The notes beneath the pieces are model-generated. The model was not told the origin of the DNA and did not search any database. It saw only the letters and a list, made by a program, of their open reading frames with translations. From assembly GCF_020616555.1 (NCBI RefSeq), contig NZ_CP085173.1, positions 1,984,001-2,048,000 of the forward strand: a stretch of 64,000 nt of DNA, in the 5' to 3' direction. The stretch is from Streptomyces longhuiensis. GTDB lineage: Bacteria; Actinomycetota; Actinomycetes; Streptomycetales; Streptomycetaceae. The translations under genes and the position numbers were made by a program. Positions 17,404 through 26,063 of the stretch are shown one piece after another; position 1 is the first letter of the stretch, and each line of letters begins with the position of its first letter.

Positions 17404-17961
17404 ATGGACGAGGACCGAACGGCAGGCGACGAGGACGCCCCACGCGACCCGGGCCCGCCGAGCGACGGCCGGGACCGGCACGAGACGCCGCTGGAGCGCG
17501 CGGACCGGAATTTCGGCGAGCTGCTCCAAGAGCTCAGAGTCACCCAGACGGGCGTGCAGATCCTCTTCGCGTTCCTGCTGACGCTGGCGTTCACTCCTCG
17601 GTTCCCGTCGCTGGATGCCGTGCAGCGCGCGACCTACGTCGCGACGCTGCTGCTCGCGGTGCTCGCCGCCGCGCTGTTCACGGCGCCCGCGGCGCTGCAC
17701 CGCGCGCTGTTCGGGCGTGGTGCCAAGCCGCAGATCGTGCAGATGTCCTCGCGGCTCGCCACGGCCGGCCTGAGCGTTCTGGTGCTCGCCCTGACCGGGT
17801 CCGTGCTGCTCGTCGTGGATGTCACGGCGGGGCGTGCGGCGGGGATCGCTGCGGGGGCGGGCACGTTCGCGGTCTGTGCGGGTCTGTGGGGTGTGCTGCC
17901 GCGTCTGGTGCGACGCTCGCTCACCCGGGCGCAGGAGGGGACGGACACTCCGTCCCCGTAA
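17404..17961 (+). CDS. DUF6328-type four-span membrane protein
   Basis: 185 aa. An acidic, disordered N-terminal tail (about 40 residues) is followed by the conserved segment RNFGELLQELRVTQTGVQILFAFLL and about four hydrophobic helices (LLAVLAAALF, LSVLVLALTGSVLLVV and a late GIAAGAGTFAVCAGLW). Families of this type are common in actinomycetes with no known function. It converges on the anti-sigma-like ATPase gene. Confidence 0.8.
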   Translation: MDEDRTAGDEDAPRDPGPPSDGRDRHETPLERADRNFGELLQELRVTQTGVQILFAFLLTLAFTPRFPSLDAVQRATYVATLLLAVLAAALFTAPAALHRALFGRGAKPQIVQMSSRLATAGLSVLVLALTGSVLLVVDVTAGRAAGIAAGAGTFAVCAGLWGVLPRLVRRSLTRAQEGTDTPSP

Positions 17962-17968
17962 CCGCCTG

Positions 17969-18030
17969 CACGCCCGCCGGCCTTCACACCTGCCGTCCCT
18001 CACGCCTGCCGGCCTTCACACCTGTTGGGC
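17969..18030. repeat. 32-bp direct repeat in two copies
   Basis: Units 17969-18000 and 18001-18030 are near identical (CACGCCcGCCGGCCTTCACA type). They lie between convergent genes; the second copy contains the stop codon of the ATPase gene. Confidence 0.6.
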
Positions 18031-18450
18031 AGGAACCGTCCACGGCAGGGCGATCCATACGGTCTTGCCGCCTTCGGGGGTGGGCCTGACCGACAGGCTT
18101 CCGCCGCACTCGGCGGTCAGCCAGCGGATGATCACCATGCCGCGCCCGTTGTCCTGCTGGACGGCGGCCGGGAGCCGCTTCGGGTGGCGCGGGTGGCTGT
18201 CCGTGACCCCGATGCGCAGGTGTTCGTCGCGCTCCAGCTGCACGTCGACCTTGAAGACGGGCGACTGTCCGCGGGTGTGCATCACGGCGTTCGTGGCGAG
18301 TTCGGAGACGATGAGCCGGACCGTGTCCGCTGCTTCCGCGTCGCGCGGCATACCCCATTCGGCGAGTACGTCGCTGACATATGTGCGGGCCGAGGAGACC
18401 GAGGCGGGATCGCTCGGCAGAGTGACGGATGCTTCCTGGTGATCTGCCAT
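18016..18450 (-). CDS. Anti-sigma-factor-like ATP-binding protein (HATPase_c, RsbW/SpoIIAB-like)
   Basis: 144 aa regulator of the stand-alone GHKL ATPase family. The N-box is LIVSELATNAVMHTRG; later blocks include IGVTDSHPRHP and NGRGMVIIRWLTAECGG. In streptomycetes such proteins bind sigma or other regulators and are often encoded beside XRE/DUF397 pairs, exactly as here (the divergent gene at 18724). Start at MADHQEASVTLPSDP; the upstream open frame carries no recognisable domain. Confidence 0.87.
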   Translation of the reverse strand: MADHQEASVTLPSDPASVSSARTYVSDVLAEWGMPRDAEAADTVRLIVSELATNAVMHTRGQSPVFKVDVQLERDEHLRIGVTDSHPRHPKRLPAAVQQDNGRGMVIIRWLTAECGGSLSVRPTPEGGKTVWIALPWTVPAQQV

Positions 18451-18723
18451 GGCGACGTCGTCCCTTTTTTCGCCGGGGCCTGAATCCGACACATGGCGGA
18501 TGACTCGAGGCGACCCCCGGACTGGTGCTTCGCGCCAGAGTGCCACTCCCGCCCGGCCAACGGAGCCGATCCCCCGAGATATGCATATATCTGTCGCTCG
18601 AAGCGGTGAACTCTGCGCCACTGGACCGCATTTGGGCGTACACCGCCGACTTCCTCTACCGTCGGCTCAGAACACCGATCCGCCGGGCCGGAAGGAGCCG
18701 GGCCGGAGGTCCGAGGAGACAGG

Positions 18724-19605
18724 ATGAAACACGGTCCGGCGGTGCGCCGCCGCAGGCTCGGCGCGGAGCTGCGCGCGCTGCGTGCCCGTGCGGGGCTCAC
18801 AAGTGGCGAGACAGCCCGGCTCGTCGGCTGGCACCAGTCGAAAGTGAGCCGTATCGAGACCGGGCGCAGCGGCGTGAAAGCGTCGGACGTGCGCCTCCTG
18901 CTCGACGCCTTCGAGGTCACGGACCCCGATGTACGCGATCTGCTGGTCGCGCTGGCGGGGTCGGGGGACGACGACGGCCGGCACTGGTGGCACGCCTACC
19001 GGGGTCTTCTGCCGCCCGCCTACCGGGACTTCATCAGCCTGGAGTCACAGGCGTGCCGGGTCAGGACGGTCGAGACGTCCGTCGTGCCGGGCCTCCTCCA
19101 GACACCCGACTACGCGCGTGCGGTGACCAGGGCCGCGCTCGGCGGGCTGCCGGACGGGCAGGTCGACGCCCTGGTCGAGGTGCGGATCGCCCGGCAGGAC
19201 GTGCTGCGTTCGGCGTCCCCGCTCCGGCTCAGCGCGGTGCTCGACGAGGCGGTGCTGCGGCGGCCGGTGGGCGGTCCCCGGGTGATGGCGGAGCAGCTGC
19301 GTCATCTGGTCTCCGCGGCGAGACTTCCCCATGTGCGGCTTCAGGTATTGCCGTTCGCCGCAGGGGAGCATGTCGGACTGACCGGCCCTTTCGTTGTGTT
19401 CTCATTTCCGAACACTTCTGATCTGGACGTAGTAGTTCTCGACCAGTTGACGAGTAGCCTCTACCTCGAACGGAAAGAAGACCTCAAGGCGTACACGGAC
19501 GCCTTCGACACCCTTCGTATCCACGCCCTTTCGCCCGGGGACTCGTTGGATTTCATCGCCGGGATCGCCGGAGCGCACCACCCTCCGGAAAGTGAACGCA
19601 CGTAA
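18724..19605 (+). CDS. XRE-family regulator with DUF5753 domain (whiJ-type)
   Basis: 293 aa. An N-terminal helix-turn-helix (LGAELRALRARAGLTSGETA, then WHQSKVSRIETGRSGV) is followed by a DUF5753 domain with the family phrases TVVPGLLQT-like (TSVVPGLLQTPDYARAV), VDALVEVRIARQDVL and LPFAAGEHVGLTGPF. GAGGAG precedes ATG. It is paired with the DUF397 gene downstream and an HATPase gene divergently, the classic whiJ/abaA-orfA layout that affects development and antibiotic production. Confidence 0.92.
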   Translation: MKHGPAVRRRRLGAELRALRARAGLTSGETARLVGWHQSKVSRIETGRSGVKASDVRLLLDAFEVTDPDVRDLLVALAGSGDDDGRHWWHAYRGLLPPAYRDFISLESQACRVRTVETSVVPGLLQTPDYARAVTRAALGGLPDGQVDALVEVRIARQDVLRSASPLRLSAVLDEAVLRRPVGGPRVMAEQLRHLVSAARLPHVRLQVLPFAAGEHVGLTGPFVVFSFPNTSDLDVVVLDQLTSSLYLERKEDLKAYTDAFDTLRIHALSPGDSLDFIAGIAGAHHPPESERT

Positions 19606-19614
19606 GGAGGCACC

Positions 19615-19851
19615 ATGTCAGCACTGCCTCGGTACGTACCACCCGCCGCGGTTCCCAGCACCTCTCTGCACGACGCGCCATGGCGGAGAAGCAGCCGAAG
19701 CACCGGAATGAACAACTGCGTCGAGACGGCTCCGCTGCGTCGCGGCCCTTCGGCCGGACTCCTCGCCGTGCGCGACTCCAAGCGCACGGCCGGACCCGCC
19801 CTGCTGTTCTCGCCCTCCGCGTGGGAGGGGTTCCTCAACTCCTTGCGGTGA
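19615..19851 (+). CDS. DUF397 small protein
   Basis: 78 aa, with the DUF397 hallmarks APWRRSSRSTGMNNCVE, VAVRDSK-like LLAVRDSKRT and the FSPSAWEGFL ending. AAGGAGG overlaps the stop of the preceding regulator gene, 9 bases upstream. These proteins act with the adjacent XRE/DUF5753 regulator, probably as its antagonist. The last 17 bases overlap the convergent bioF. Confidence 0.92.
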   Translation: MSALPRYVPPAAVPSTSLHDAPWRRSSRSTGMNNCVETAPLRRGPSAGLLAVRDSKRTAGPALLFSPSAWEGFLNSLR

Positions 19852-20995
19852 ACGCGGAGTCGGGAGCATTGCGGCTGATCACCCGTACGGCCTGGGCGAT
19901 TTGATCGTCGGTCAGGTCGGCGCGGGCGGTCAGCCGCAGCCGTGAGATGCCGTCCGGAACCGACGGGGGACGGAAGCAGCCGACGGCGAGGCCGGCTTCG
20001 CGGCAGTCCGCCGCCCAGCGCACCGCCTCCTCGGGGGACGGCGCACGCACGGAGACGACGGCGGCGTCGGGCCGCACGGCCTGGAGGCCCTCGGCCGCCA
20101 GCAGTTCGTGCAGCGAGGACGCCACGGCGCGGGCCCTCTCGGCGCGCTCGGGTTCGCGGCGCAGCAGGCGCAGGGCCGCGAGGGCGGCGCCGGCCGCCGC
20201 GGGCGCGAGGCCCGTGTCGAAGATGAACGTCCGTGCGGTGTTGACCAGATGGTCGATCACCCGGGCCGGACCGAGGACGGCGCCGCCCTGGCTGCCGAAC
20301 GACTTGGAGAGGGTGACGGTGACGACGGTGTCGTCTGCGCCCGAGAGCTGCGCCGCCTGTGGCGCGCCCCTGCCGCCGTCGCCGAGCACGCCCAGTCCGT
20401 GCGCGTCGTCGACGATCAGACCTGCCCCGAACTCCCTTGCCACTGAGGCGAGTTCGGCCAGTGGAGCCGCGTCGCCGTCCACCGAGAAGACGGAGTCCGA
20501 GACGACGACCGCCTGCCCCTGATGCGCGTCGAGCGCCTTGCGGACTGCGTCGGGGTCGGCGTGCGGGACGACCTGCGTCGCGCCGCGGGCGAGCCGGCAG
20601 CCGTCGATGAGGGAGGCGTGGTTGCTCGCGTCCGAGACGATCAGAGAGCCGTGCGGGGCGAGCGCGGTCACGGCGGCGAGATTGGCGGCGTAGCCGGACG
20701 ACAGGACGAGCGCCGCCTCGAAGCCGCAGAACTCGGCCAGCTCGCGCTCGAGTTCGGTGTGCAGCTCCGTGGTGCCCGTGACGAGCCGCGAGCCGGTGGC
20801 GCCGCCGCCCCAGCGCAGCGCCGCGTCGGCCGCTCCCCCGGTGATCTCGGGGTGGCGCGTGAGGCCGAGGTAGTCGTTGCTCGCGAGATCGAGGAGGGGG
20901 TTCGACGACGGGCGGGGACGCAGCGTGCGGACGAGTCCGGCGCCGCGGCGCACGCGCTCCTGCTCGTCGATCCAGCCGAACGGCGATCCCGCCAT
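19835..20995 (-). CDS. bioF: 8-amino-7-oxononanoate synthase
   Basis: PLP enzyme condensing pimeloyl thioester with alanine, first committed step of biotin ring assembly. 386 aa from ATG 20995, which follows GGAGGGA by 5 bases. PLP-site features: DDAHGLGVLG, and TLSKSFGSQGG with the Schiff-base Lys. Early block SNDYLGL is canonical. It is divergent from bioBAD across a 200-bp control region; its 3' end overlaps the DUF397 gene. Confidence 0.95.
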   Translation of the reverse strand: MAGSPFGWIDEQERVRRGAGLVRTLRPRPSSNPLLDLASNDYLGLTRHPEITGGAADAALRWGGGATGSRLVTGTTELHTELERELAEFCGFEAALVLSSGYAANLAAVTALAPHGSLIVSDASNHASLIDGCRLARGATQVVPHADPDAVRKALDAHQGQAVVVSDSVFSVDGDAAPLAELASVAREFGAGLIVDDAHGLGVLGDGGRGAPQAAQLSGADDTVVTVTLSKSFGSQGGAVLGPARVIDHLVNTARTFIFDTGLAPAAAGAALAALRLLRREPERAERARAVASSLHELLAAEGLQAVRPDAAVVSVRAPSPEEAVRWAADCREAGLAVGCFRPPSVPDGISRLRLTARADLTDDQIAQAVRVISRNAPDSAFTARS

Positions 20996-21195
20996 GTGAG
21001 TCCCTCCGACGGCCGTGTCGCGACCGGTTCTCGAGTGGGGTGTGCTGTCCCGTGCCCGCTGCGTCTTTGTAGGCAGTGCACAGACACTAGCGGGACATCC
21101 AGCCACCCAGGGTGTGGCAATACCCACACGTCGAACCGGCAGAGTTGTCCGAAGCCTCCTTGGCCTGAGCAGGGGACGTAAGCCAGGATCGGGCC
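20996..21195. promoter_or_regulatory. Divergent bioF-bioB control region with palindrome
   Basis: Both biotin transcripts must start here. A perfect inverted repeat, GTGTGG-N6-CCACAC, lies at 21112-21129 about midway and is a candidate operator. It does not resemble the BirA or corynebacterial BioQ sites as I remember them, so the regulator is unknown. Confidence 0.45.
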
Positions 21196-22413
21196 ATGGA
21201 CCTGCTGAACACGCTGGTGGACAAGGGGCTGCGGCGCGAGCTGCCGAGCCGCGAAGAAGCGCTCGCCGTTCTGGCGACTTCCGACGACGAACTGCTCGAT
21301 GTGGTGGCCGCGGCCGGCAAGGTGCGGCGGCAGTGGTTCGGCCGGCGGGTGAAACTCAACTATCTGGTCAACCTCAAGTCGGGCCTGTGCCCCGAGGACT
21401 GCTCGTACTGCTCGCAGCGGCTCGGGTCCAAGGCGGAGATCCTCAAGTACACGTGGCTGAAGCCCGACGAGGCGTCGAAGGCCGCGGCCGCCGGTGTCGC
21501 GGGCGGCGCGAAGCGGGTCTGCCTGGTGGCGTCCGGGCGGGGCCCGACGGACCGCGACGTCGACCGTGTCTCGGAGACCATCGGCGCGATCAAGGAGCAG
21601 AACGAGGGCGTCGAGGTGTGCGCCTGCCTCGGTCTGCTCTCCGAGGGCCAGGCCGAGCGGCTGCGCGGCGCGGGCGCCGACGCGTACAACCACAACCTCA
21701 ACACCTCCGAGGGCACGTACGGCGACATCACGACGACGCACACCTACGCGGACCGCGTCGACACGGTGCAGAAGGCCCACGCGGCCGGTCTGTCCGCCTG
21801 CTCCGGGCTCATCGCGGGCATGGGCGAGAGCGACGAGGACCTGGTCGACGTCGTCTACTCGCTGCGCGAACTCGACCCGGACTCGGTGCCGGTCAACTTC
21901 CTGATCCCCTTCGAGGGCACGCCCCTCGCCAAGGAGTGGAACCTGACCCCGCAGCGCTGCCTGCGGATCCTCGCGATGGTCCGCTTCGTCTGTCCCGACG
22001 TCGAGGTGCGGATCGCGGGCGGGCGCGAGGTGCACCTGCGCTCGATGCAGCCGCTGGCGCTCCACCTGGCCAACTCCATCTTCCTCGGCGACTACCTGAC
22101 GAGTGAGGGCCAGGCGGGCAAGGCCGACCTGGACATGATCACGGACGCCGGTTTCGAGGTCGAGGGCACCGACCAGGTGACGCTGCCCGAGCACCGGGGC
22201 GGGCCGTGCGGTTCCGACGCGGAAGCGGCCTGCGGTTCCGGTTCGCATGCGGCGTGCGGTTCCGACGCGGGTTCGGCCTGCGGTTCCGGTGGGGGCTGCG
22301 GCTCCCACGAAGAAGCCGCGGAGTCACCCGTCGCCGAGGTCCCCGAGGCGCGCACGGACCTGGTCGCCGTACGCCGCCGGGGTGCCGGTACGGATCTCGC
22401 GCCCAATGCCTGA
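21196..22413 (+). CDS. bioB: Biotin synthase with Cys-rich repeat tail
   Basis: Radical-SAM enzyme inserting sulfur into dethiobiotin. The Fe4S4 motif is [25 protein letters not shown] and [16 protein letters not shown] are also diagnostic. The catalytic part ends near residue 335. It is followed by a 70-residue extension containing five Cys-Gly-Ser motifs, four of them in an 8-residue tandem repeat encoded by a 24-bp repeat, then an acidic/basic tail. AGGA precedes the ATG. The last 8 bases overlap bioA. Confidence 0.96.
   Translation: MDLLNTLVDKGLRRELPSREEALAVLATSDDELLDVVAAAGKVRRQWFGRRVKLNYLVNLKSGLCPEDCSYCSQRLGSKAEILKYTWLKPDEASKAAAAGVAGGAKRVCLVASGRGPTDRDVDRVSETIGAIKEQNEGVEVCACLGLLSEGQAERLRGAGADAYNHNLNTSEGTYGDITTTHTYADRVDTVQKAHAAGLSACSGLIAGMGESDEDLVDVVYSLRELDPDSVPVNFLIPFEGTPLAKEWNLTPQRCLRILAMVRFVCPDVEVRIAGGREVHLRSMQPLALHLANSIFLGDYLTSEGQAGKADLDMITDAGFEVEGTDQVTLPEHRGGPCGSDAEAACGSGSHAACGSDAGSACGSGGGCGSHEEAAESPVAEVPEARTDLVAVRRRGAGTDLAPNA
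22207..22305 (+). repeat. In-frame 24-bp tandem repeat in bioB encoding Cys-Gly-Ser octapeptides
   Basis: TGCGGTTCC occurs at 22207, 22231, 22255 and 22279 (exact 24-bp spacing), with TGCGGCTCC at 22297. Each unit encodes CGS plus five variable residues ending in Ala, for example [16 protein letters not shown] and CGSDAGSA. Confidence 0.95.
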
Positions 22414-23728
22414 GCGGCCCGGGCCCGCGGAGACCGGACTGCCCGTGGCGGAGCTGCTCGACCTCGACCGGCGGCACGTCTGGCATCCGTACGGTCCGAT
22501 GCCGGGGCGGCAGGAGCCGCTGGTCGTCGAGTCGGCGACCGGGGTACGGCTGCGACTCGCCGGCGAGGGCGGTGCGAGCGGTCAGGGTGCCGAGCTGGTC
22601 GACGGGATGTCGTCGTGGTGGTCGGCGATCCACGGCTACAACCATCCCCTGCTCAACGAGGCGGTGCGCGACCAGCTCGACCGGATGAGTCATGTCATGT
22701 TCGGCGGGCTCACGCACGAGCCCGCCGTCGGGCTGGCGAAGCGTCTTGTCGACATGTCGCCGGAGGGGCTGGAGCATGTGTTCCTCGCCGACTCGGGCTC
22801 CGTGTCCGTCGAGGTCGCGATCAAGATGTGCCTCCAGCACTGGCGTTCCCTCGGACGGCCGGAGAAGCGCCGTCTGCTGACGTGGCGCGGCGGCTATCAC
22901 GGTGACACCTGGCAGCCGATGGCGGTCTGCGACCCCGAGGGCGGCATGCACGAGCTGTGGTCGGGGGCGCTGCCGAGGCACGTCTTCGCCGACGCCCCGC
23001 CCGTCGAGTACGAGCAGGCCTACGCGGATCATCTGCACGAGCTGATCGGGCGGCACGCCCATGAGCTGGCGGCCGTGATCGTCGAGCCCGTGGTGCAGGG
23101 CGCGGGCGGCATGCGGTTCCACTCCCCCGCGTATCTGCGAGTCCTGCGCGAGGCCTGCGACGCGCACGACGTGCTCCTCGTGTTCGACGAGATCGCCACG
23201 GGGTTCGGCCGGACCGGGGCGCTGTTCGCCGCGGAGCACGCGTCGGTGACGCCCGATGTGATGTGTGTCGGCAAGGCGCTGACCGGCGGCTACATGACGC
23301 TGGCGGCGACGCTGTGCACGGCGCGTGTGGCGGACGGGATCTCTCGGGGCGACGTGCCGGTGCTCGCGCACGGGCCCACGTTCATGGGGAACCCCCTCGC
23401 CGCCGCGGTGGCCTGCGCCTCGATCGACCTCCTGCTCGGGCAGGACTGGGCGACGGAGGTCAAACGGATCGAGTCGGGGCTGCGGGAGTCGCTCGGCGCC
23501 GCCTCGGAGCTGCCCGGGGTGCGCGATGTACGCGTGCTCGGCGCGATCGGTGTCGTACAGCTGGACCACGAGATCGACATGGCGGCGGCCACGCGGGCGG
23601 CGGTGCGCGAGGGCGTGTGGCTGAGGCCGTTCCGCGACCTCGTGTACACGATGCCTCCGTACATCACGGGGGACGAGGATCTGGCACGGATCGGCCGCGC
23701 GGTGTGCGCGGCCGCGCGGGAGGGCTGA
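22406..23728 (+). CDS. bioA: Adenosylmethionine-8-amino-7-oxononanoate aminotransferase
   Basis: Transfers an amino group from S-adenosylmethionine to 8-amino-7-oxononanoate (biotin synthesis). 440 aa from the ATG inside the end of bioB. Shows [37 protein letters not shown] and the PLP Lys in [10 protein letters not shown]. The [15 protein letters not shown] end is typical. Translationally coupled to bioB. Confidence 0.95.
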   Translation: MPERPGPAETGLPVAELLDLDRRHVWHPYGPMPGRQEPLVVESATGVRLRLAGEGGASGQGAELVDGMSSWWSAIHGYNHPLLNEAVRDQLDRMSHVMFGGLTHEPAVGLAKRLVDMSPEGLEHVFLADSGSVSVEVAIKMCLQHWRSLGRPEKRRLLTWRGGYHGDTWQPMAVCDPEGGMHELWSGALPRHVFADAPPVEYEQAYADHLHELIGRHAHELAAVIVEPVVQGAGGMRFHSPAYLRVLREACDAHDVLLVFDEIATGFGRTGALFAAEHASVTPDVMCVGKALTGGYMTLAATLCTARVADGISRGDVPVLAHGPTFMGNPLAAAVACASIDLLLGQDWATEVKRIESGLRESLGAASELPGVRDVRVLGAIGVVQLDHEIDMAAATRAAVREGVWLRPFRDLVYTMPPYITGDEDLARIGRAVCAAAREG

Positions 23729-23733
23729 ACAGC

Positions 23734-24444
23734 ATGACGGTACTGGTGGTCACGGGGACCGGAACCGAGATCGGCAAGACGGTCACGACGGCGGCCGTGG
23801 CGGCCGCCGCGCTGGCGGCGGGGCGGTCGGTGGCCGTCCTCAAGCCGGCCCAGACCGGGGTCGGGCCCGGTGAGCGCGGGGACGCGGACGAGGTGACGCG
23901 CCTGGTGGGCGGCGGGGTGACGGCCGTCGAACTGGCGCGGTACCCCGAGCCGTTGGCGCCCGCGACGGCCGCGCTGCGCGCCGGCCTCCCACCGGTGCGC
24001 CCGCACGAGGTGGCCGACGCGGCGGCGAAGCTGGCGACGGACCACGACCTCGTCCTGGTGGAGGGCGCGGGCGGCCTGCTCGTGCGGTTCGACCCGGACG
24101 GCGGCACGCTCGCGGACGCCGCCAGGCGGCTCGGAGCGCCGGTCCTCGTCGTCGCGGCGGCGGGGCTCGGCACGCTCAACTCGACGGCCCTGACGACGGA
24201 GGCCCTGCGCGCCCGGGACCTGACGCCGCTCGGCGTGGTCGTCGGCAGCTGGCCGGCGCACCCCGACCTCGCGGCCCGCTGCAATCTCGCGGACTTCCCC
24301 GAGGTCTCGGGGACGAAGCTCCTCGGCGCGCTCCCCGAGGGGGCCGGCGCACACCCCACCTTCCGCGCGTCTGCGCCGAGTTGGCTGGCGCCGGAGCTGG
24401 CCGGCACCTGGGACGCCGCGGCGTTCTCCGCGAGCGTCAGGTAG
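23734..24444 (+). CDS. bioD: Dethiobiotin synthetase
   Basis: ATP-dependent ring-closing enzyme of biotin synthesis, 236 aa. P-loop GTGTEIGKT; LKPAQTG and VEGAGGLLV are family hallmarks. Five bases after bioA, same operon. It converges on the toxin-like gene at 24466. Confidence 0.95.
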   Translation: MTVLVVTGTGTEIGKTVTTAAVAAAALAAGRSVAVLKPAQTGVGPGERGDADEVTRLVGGGVTAVELARYPEPLAPATAALRAGLPPVRPHEVADAAAKLATDHDLVLVEGAGGLLVRFDPDGGTLADAARRLGAPVLVVAAAGLGTLNSTALTTEALRARDLTPLGVVVGSWPAHPDLAARCNLADFPEVSGTKLLGALPEGAGAHPTFRASAPSWLAPELAGTWDAAAFSASVR

Positions 24445-24465
24445 CCCCGGTGCGTGCCTAGCGGC

Positions 24466-24849
24466 TCACAGGCTCCATCTGCGCAGTTCCTCCGCGATGT
24501 CGTGCACGGTCGCCCCGCCGTCCTTGACCAGGCGGGCCAGTTCCCTGACCTGGTCGGGCGACGTGGCGACCTTCAGGCCGCTCGCGACGAGATAGGCGTA
24601 CGCGACGGCCGACGCGAACATCGCGTTCGAGCGTTCGAGTGCGGGGACGTGGAGGAGCAGCTGGAGCAGTGCGGCGGCCCGCGCCTGTGGGCTGTCGTAC
24701 ACGGCGGTCCCGAATATCTCCGCCTCGTGCCGGCTGACGGCGGCGACGAGCGCGCCCCAGTCGGTCACCTGAGGATCTCCGGGAGTCTTCTGTTCGGCGA
24801 TCATGAGAAGCCAGGCCAGGTCGATGCGCACGTTCTTCGATTCGCTCAA
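24466..24849 (-). CDS. Doc/Fic-fold toxin-like protein with degenerate active site
   Basis: 127 aa, all-helical. The segment DWGALVAAVSRHEAEIFG ... ARAAALLQLLLHVPALERSNAMFASAVAYAYLVASG aligns with Doc toxins, where the core would read HPFxDGNKRT. Here that motif is VPALERSNA: only the Pro and an acidic residue remain, and the catalytic His, the Asn and the Lys/Arg are missing. It follows a ribbon-helix-helix gene by 4 bases, as toxins do. It may be a catalytically dead or divergent toxin. Confidence 0.65.
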   Translation of the reverse strand: MSESKNVRIDLAWLLMIAEQKTPGDPQVTDWGALVAAVSRHEAEIFGTAVYDSPQARAAALLQLLLHVPALERSNAMFASAVAYAYLVASGLKVATSPDQVRELARLVKDGGATVHDIAEELRRWSL

Positions 24850-24853
24850 GGGC

Positions 24854-25081
24854 TCAGCGTCGGCCTTCGCGCTCCGCGCCGAATTCCTCGGCGAACACGG
24901 ATTCGTACTGCTTCATGAAGTCGGCGGCCGCCTCGACGAACGTCCGGCCGAGCTCGCCCGCGTCCTGTCTGACCAGCTCCTCGATGTACCGGTTCACACT
25001 CACGCCGCGTGCCAGCGCACGCTCGCGCGCGGCTCGGGCGGTGTCCTCGTCCACCCGTACGTTCAGCTGAGTCTTCGCCAT
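24854..25081 (-). CDS. Ribbon-helix-helix antitoxin-like DNA-binding protein
   Basis: 75 aa. The N-terminus TQLNVRVDEDTARAARERALARGVSVNRYIEELV is a clear ribbon-helix-helix (Arc/CopG-type) DNA-binding domain; the acidic C-terminus (FMKQYESVFAEEFGAE) would bind the partner. First gene of the pair with the Doc-like protein. Probably self-repressing. A TAGCGT hexamer ends 6 bases before ATG with no ribosome site, so its mRNA is likely leaderless. Confidence 0.82.
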   Translation of the reverse strand: MAKTQLNVRVDEDTARAARERALARGVSVNRYIEELVRQDAGELGRTFVEAAADFMKQYESVFAEEFGAEREGRR

Positions 25082-25087
25082 GACTTC

Positions 25088-25093
25088 ACGCTA
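25088..25093 (-). promoter_or_regulatory. -10 element for leaderless antitoxin gene
   Basis: On the minus strand TAGCGT ends 6 bases before the ATG at 25081; no Shine-Dalgarno sequence is present. Confidence 0.5.
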
Positions 25094-25258
25094 GCGCCGA
25101 CGTGCTAGCACCGGCAAGGAGTCACCGAATGTGCCCCTTACACGCGTATCGGGAGCCCGACCTCGGAGGGATACCGCTCGTGTGACGCACCCCACTACTC
25201 TCGTTCGCGACATGGGAGTCGGTACGGCCAGGACGACGGCGAGACCCAGGAGGCGGCC

Positions 25259-26053
25259 TTGTCCACAGCGGCAGCAGATCAGCCCCACGGCCCGGCGGAG
25301 GCGGGCGACGTCGCCGCGCGCGCCCGGGGCCTGACCAAGGCGTACGGGTCCGGGGAGACCGCGGTCCTCGCGCTCGACTCGGTCGACGTGGACATCGCGC
25401 GCGGCCGGTTCACGGCGGTCATGGGCCCCTCGGGGTCGGGCAAGTCCACGCTGATGCACTGCCTGGCCGGGCTCGACGCGGTCTCCGCGGGCCAGGTGTG
25501 GCTCGGGGACACCGAGATCACGGGCCTGCGCGACAAGGAGCTGACGCAGCTGCGGCGCGACCGGATCGGCTTCATGTTCCAGTCCTTCAACCTCATTCCG
25601 ACGCTGAACGCGGCGGAGAACATCACGCTGCCGATGGACATCGCGGGCCGGACCCCGGACGCGGGGTGGCTGAAGCAGGTCATCGACACGCTGGGCCTCG
25701 GCGACCGGCTCACACATCGCCCCGCGCAGCTCTCCGGAGGCCAGCAGCAGCGGGTGGCCTGCGCGAGGGCGCTCGCCTCGCGACCGGAACTGATCTTCGC
25801 GGACGAGCCGACCGGGAACCTGGACTCGCGTGCGGGCCTCGAGGTCCTCGGGTTCCTGCGCGAGGCGGTGGACGACCTGGGGCAGACCGTCGTGATGGTG
25901 ACGCACGACCCCGGCGCCGCGGGCCACTCCGACCTGGTGCTCTTCCTCGGTGACGGCCGCCTCGTGGACGAGATGCCGCAGCCCACGGCGGAGGCGGTCC
26001 TGGAACGCATGCGTCTGTTCACCGGGGGCAACCCCCACAACTCCCAGCCGTAG
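25259..26053 (+). CDS. ABC transporter ATPase, MacB/LolD-like
   Basis: 264 aa ATPase energising the FtsX-like permease encoded next. Walker A GPSGSGKST, Q-loop in MFQSFNLI, signature LSGGQQQRVA, Walker B LIFADEPTGNLD and the switch His in VTHD are all intact. TTG start at 25259 is chosen because AGGAGG lies 5 bases upstream and no ATG exists before the Walker A. Confidence 0.93.
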   Translation: MSTAAADQPHGPAEAGDVAARARGLTKAYGSGETAVLALDSVDVDIARGRFTAVMGPSGSGKSTLMHCLAGLDAVSAGQVWLGDTEITGLRDKELTQLRRDRIGFMFQSFNLIPTLNAAENITLPMDIAGRTPDAGWLKQVIDTLGLGDRLTHRPAQLSGGQQQRVACARALASRPELIFADEPTGNLDSRAGLEVLGFLREAVDDLGQTVVMVTHDPGAAGHSDLVLFLGDGRLVDEMPQPTAEAVLERMRLFTGGNPHNSQP

Positions 26054-26063
26054 AGGGGCCGCT

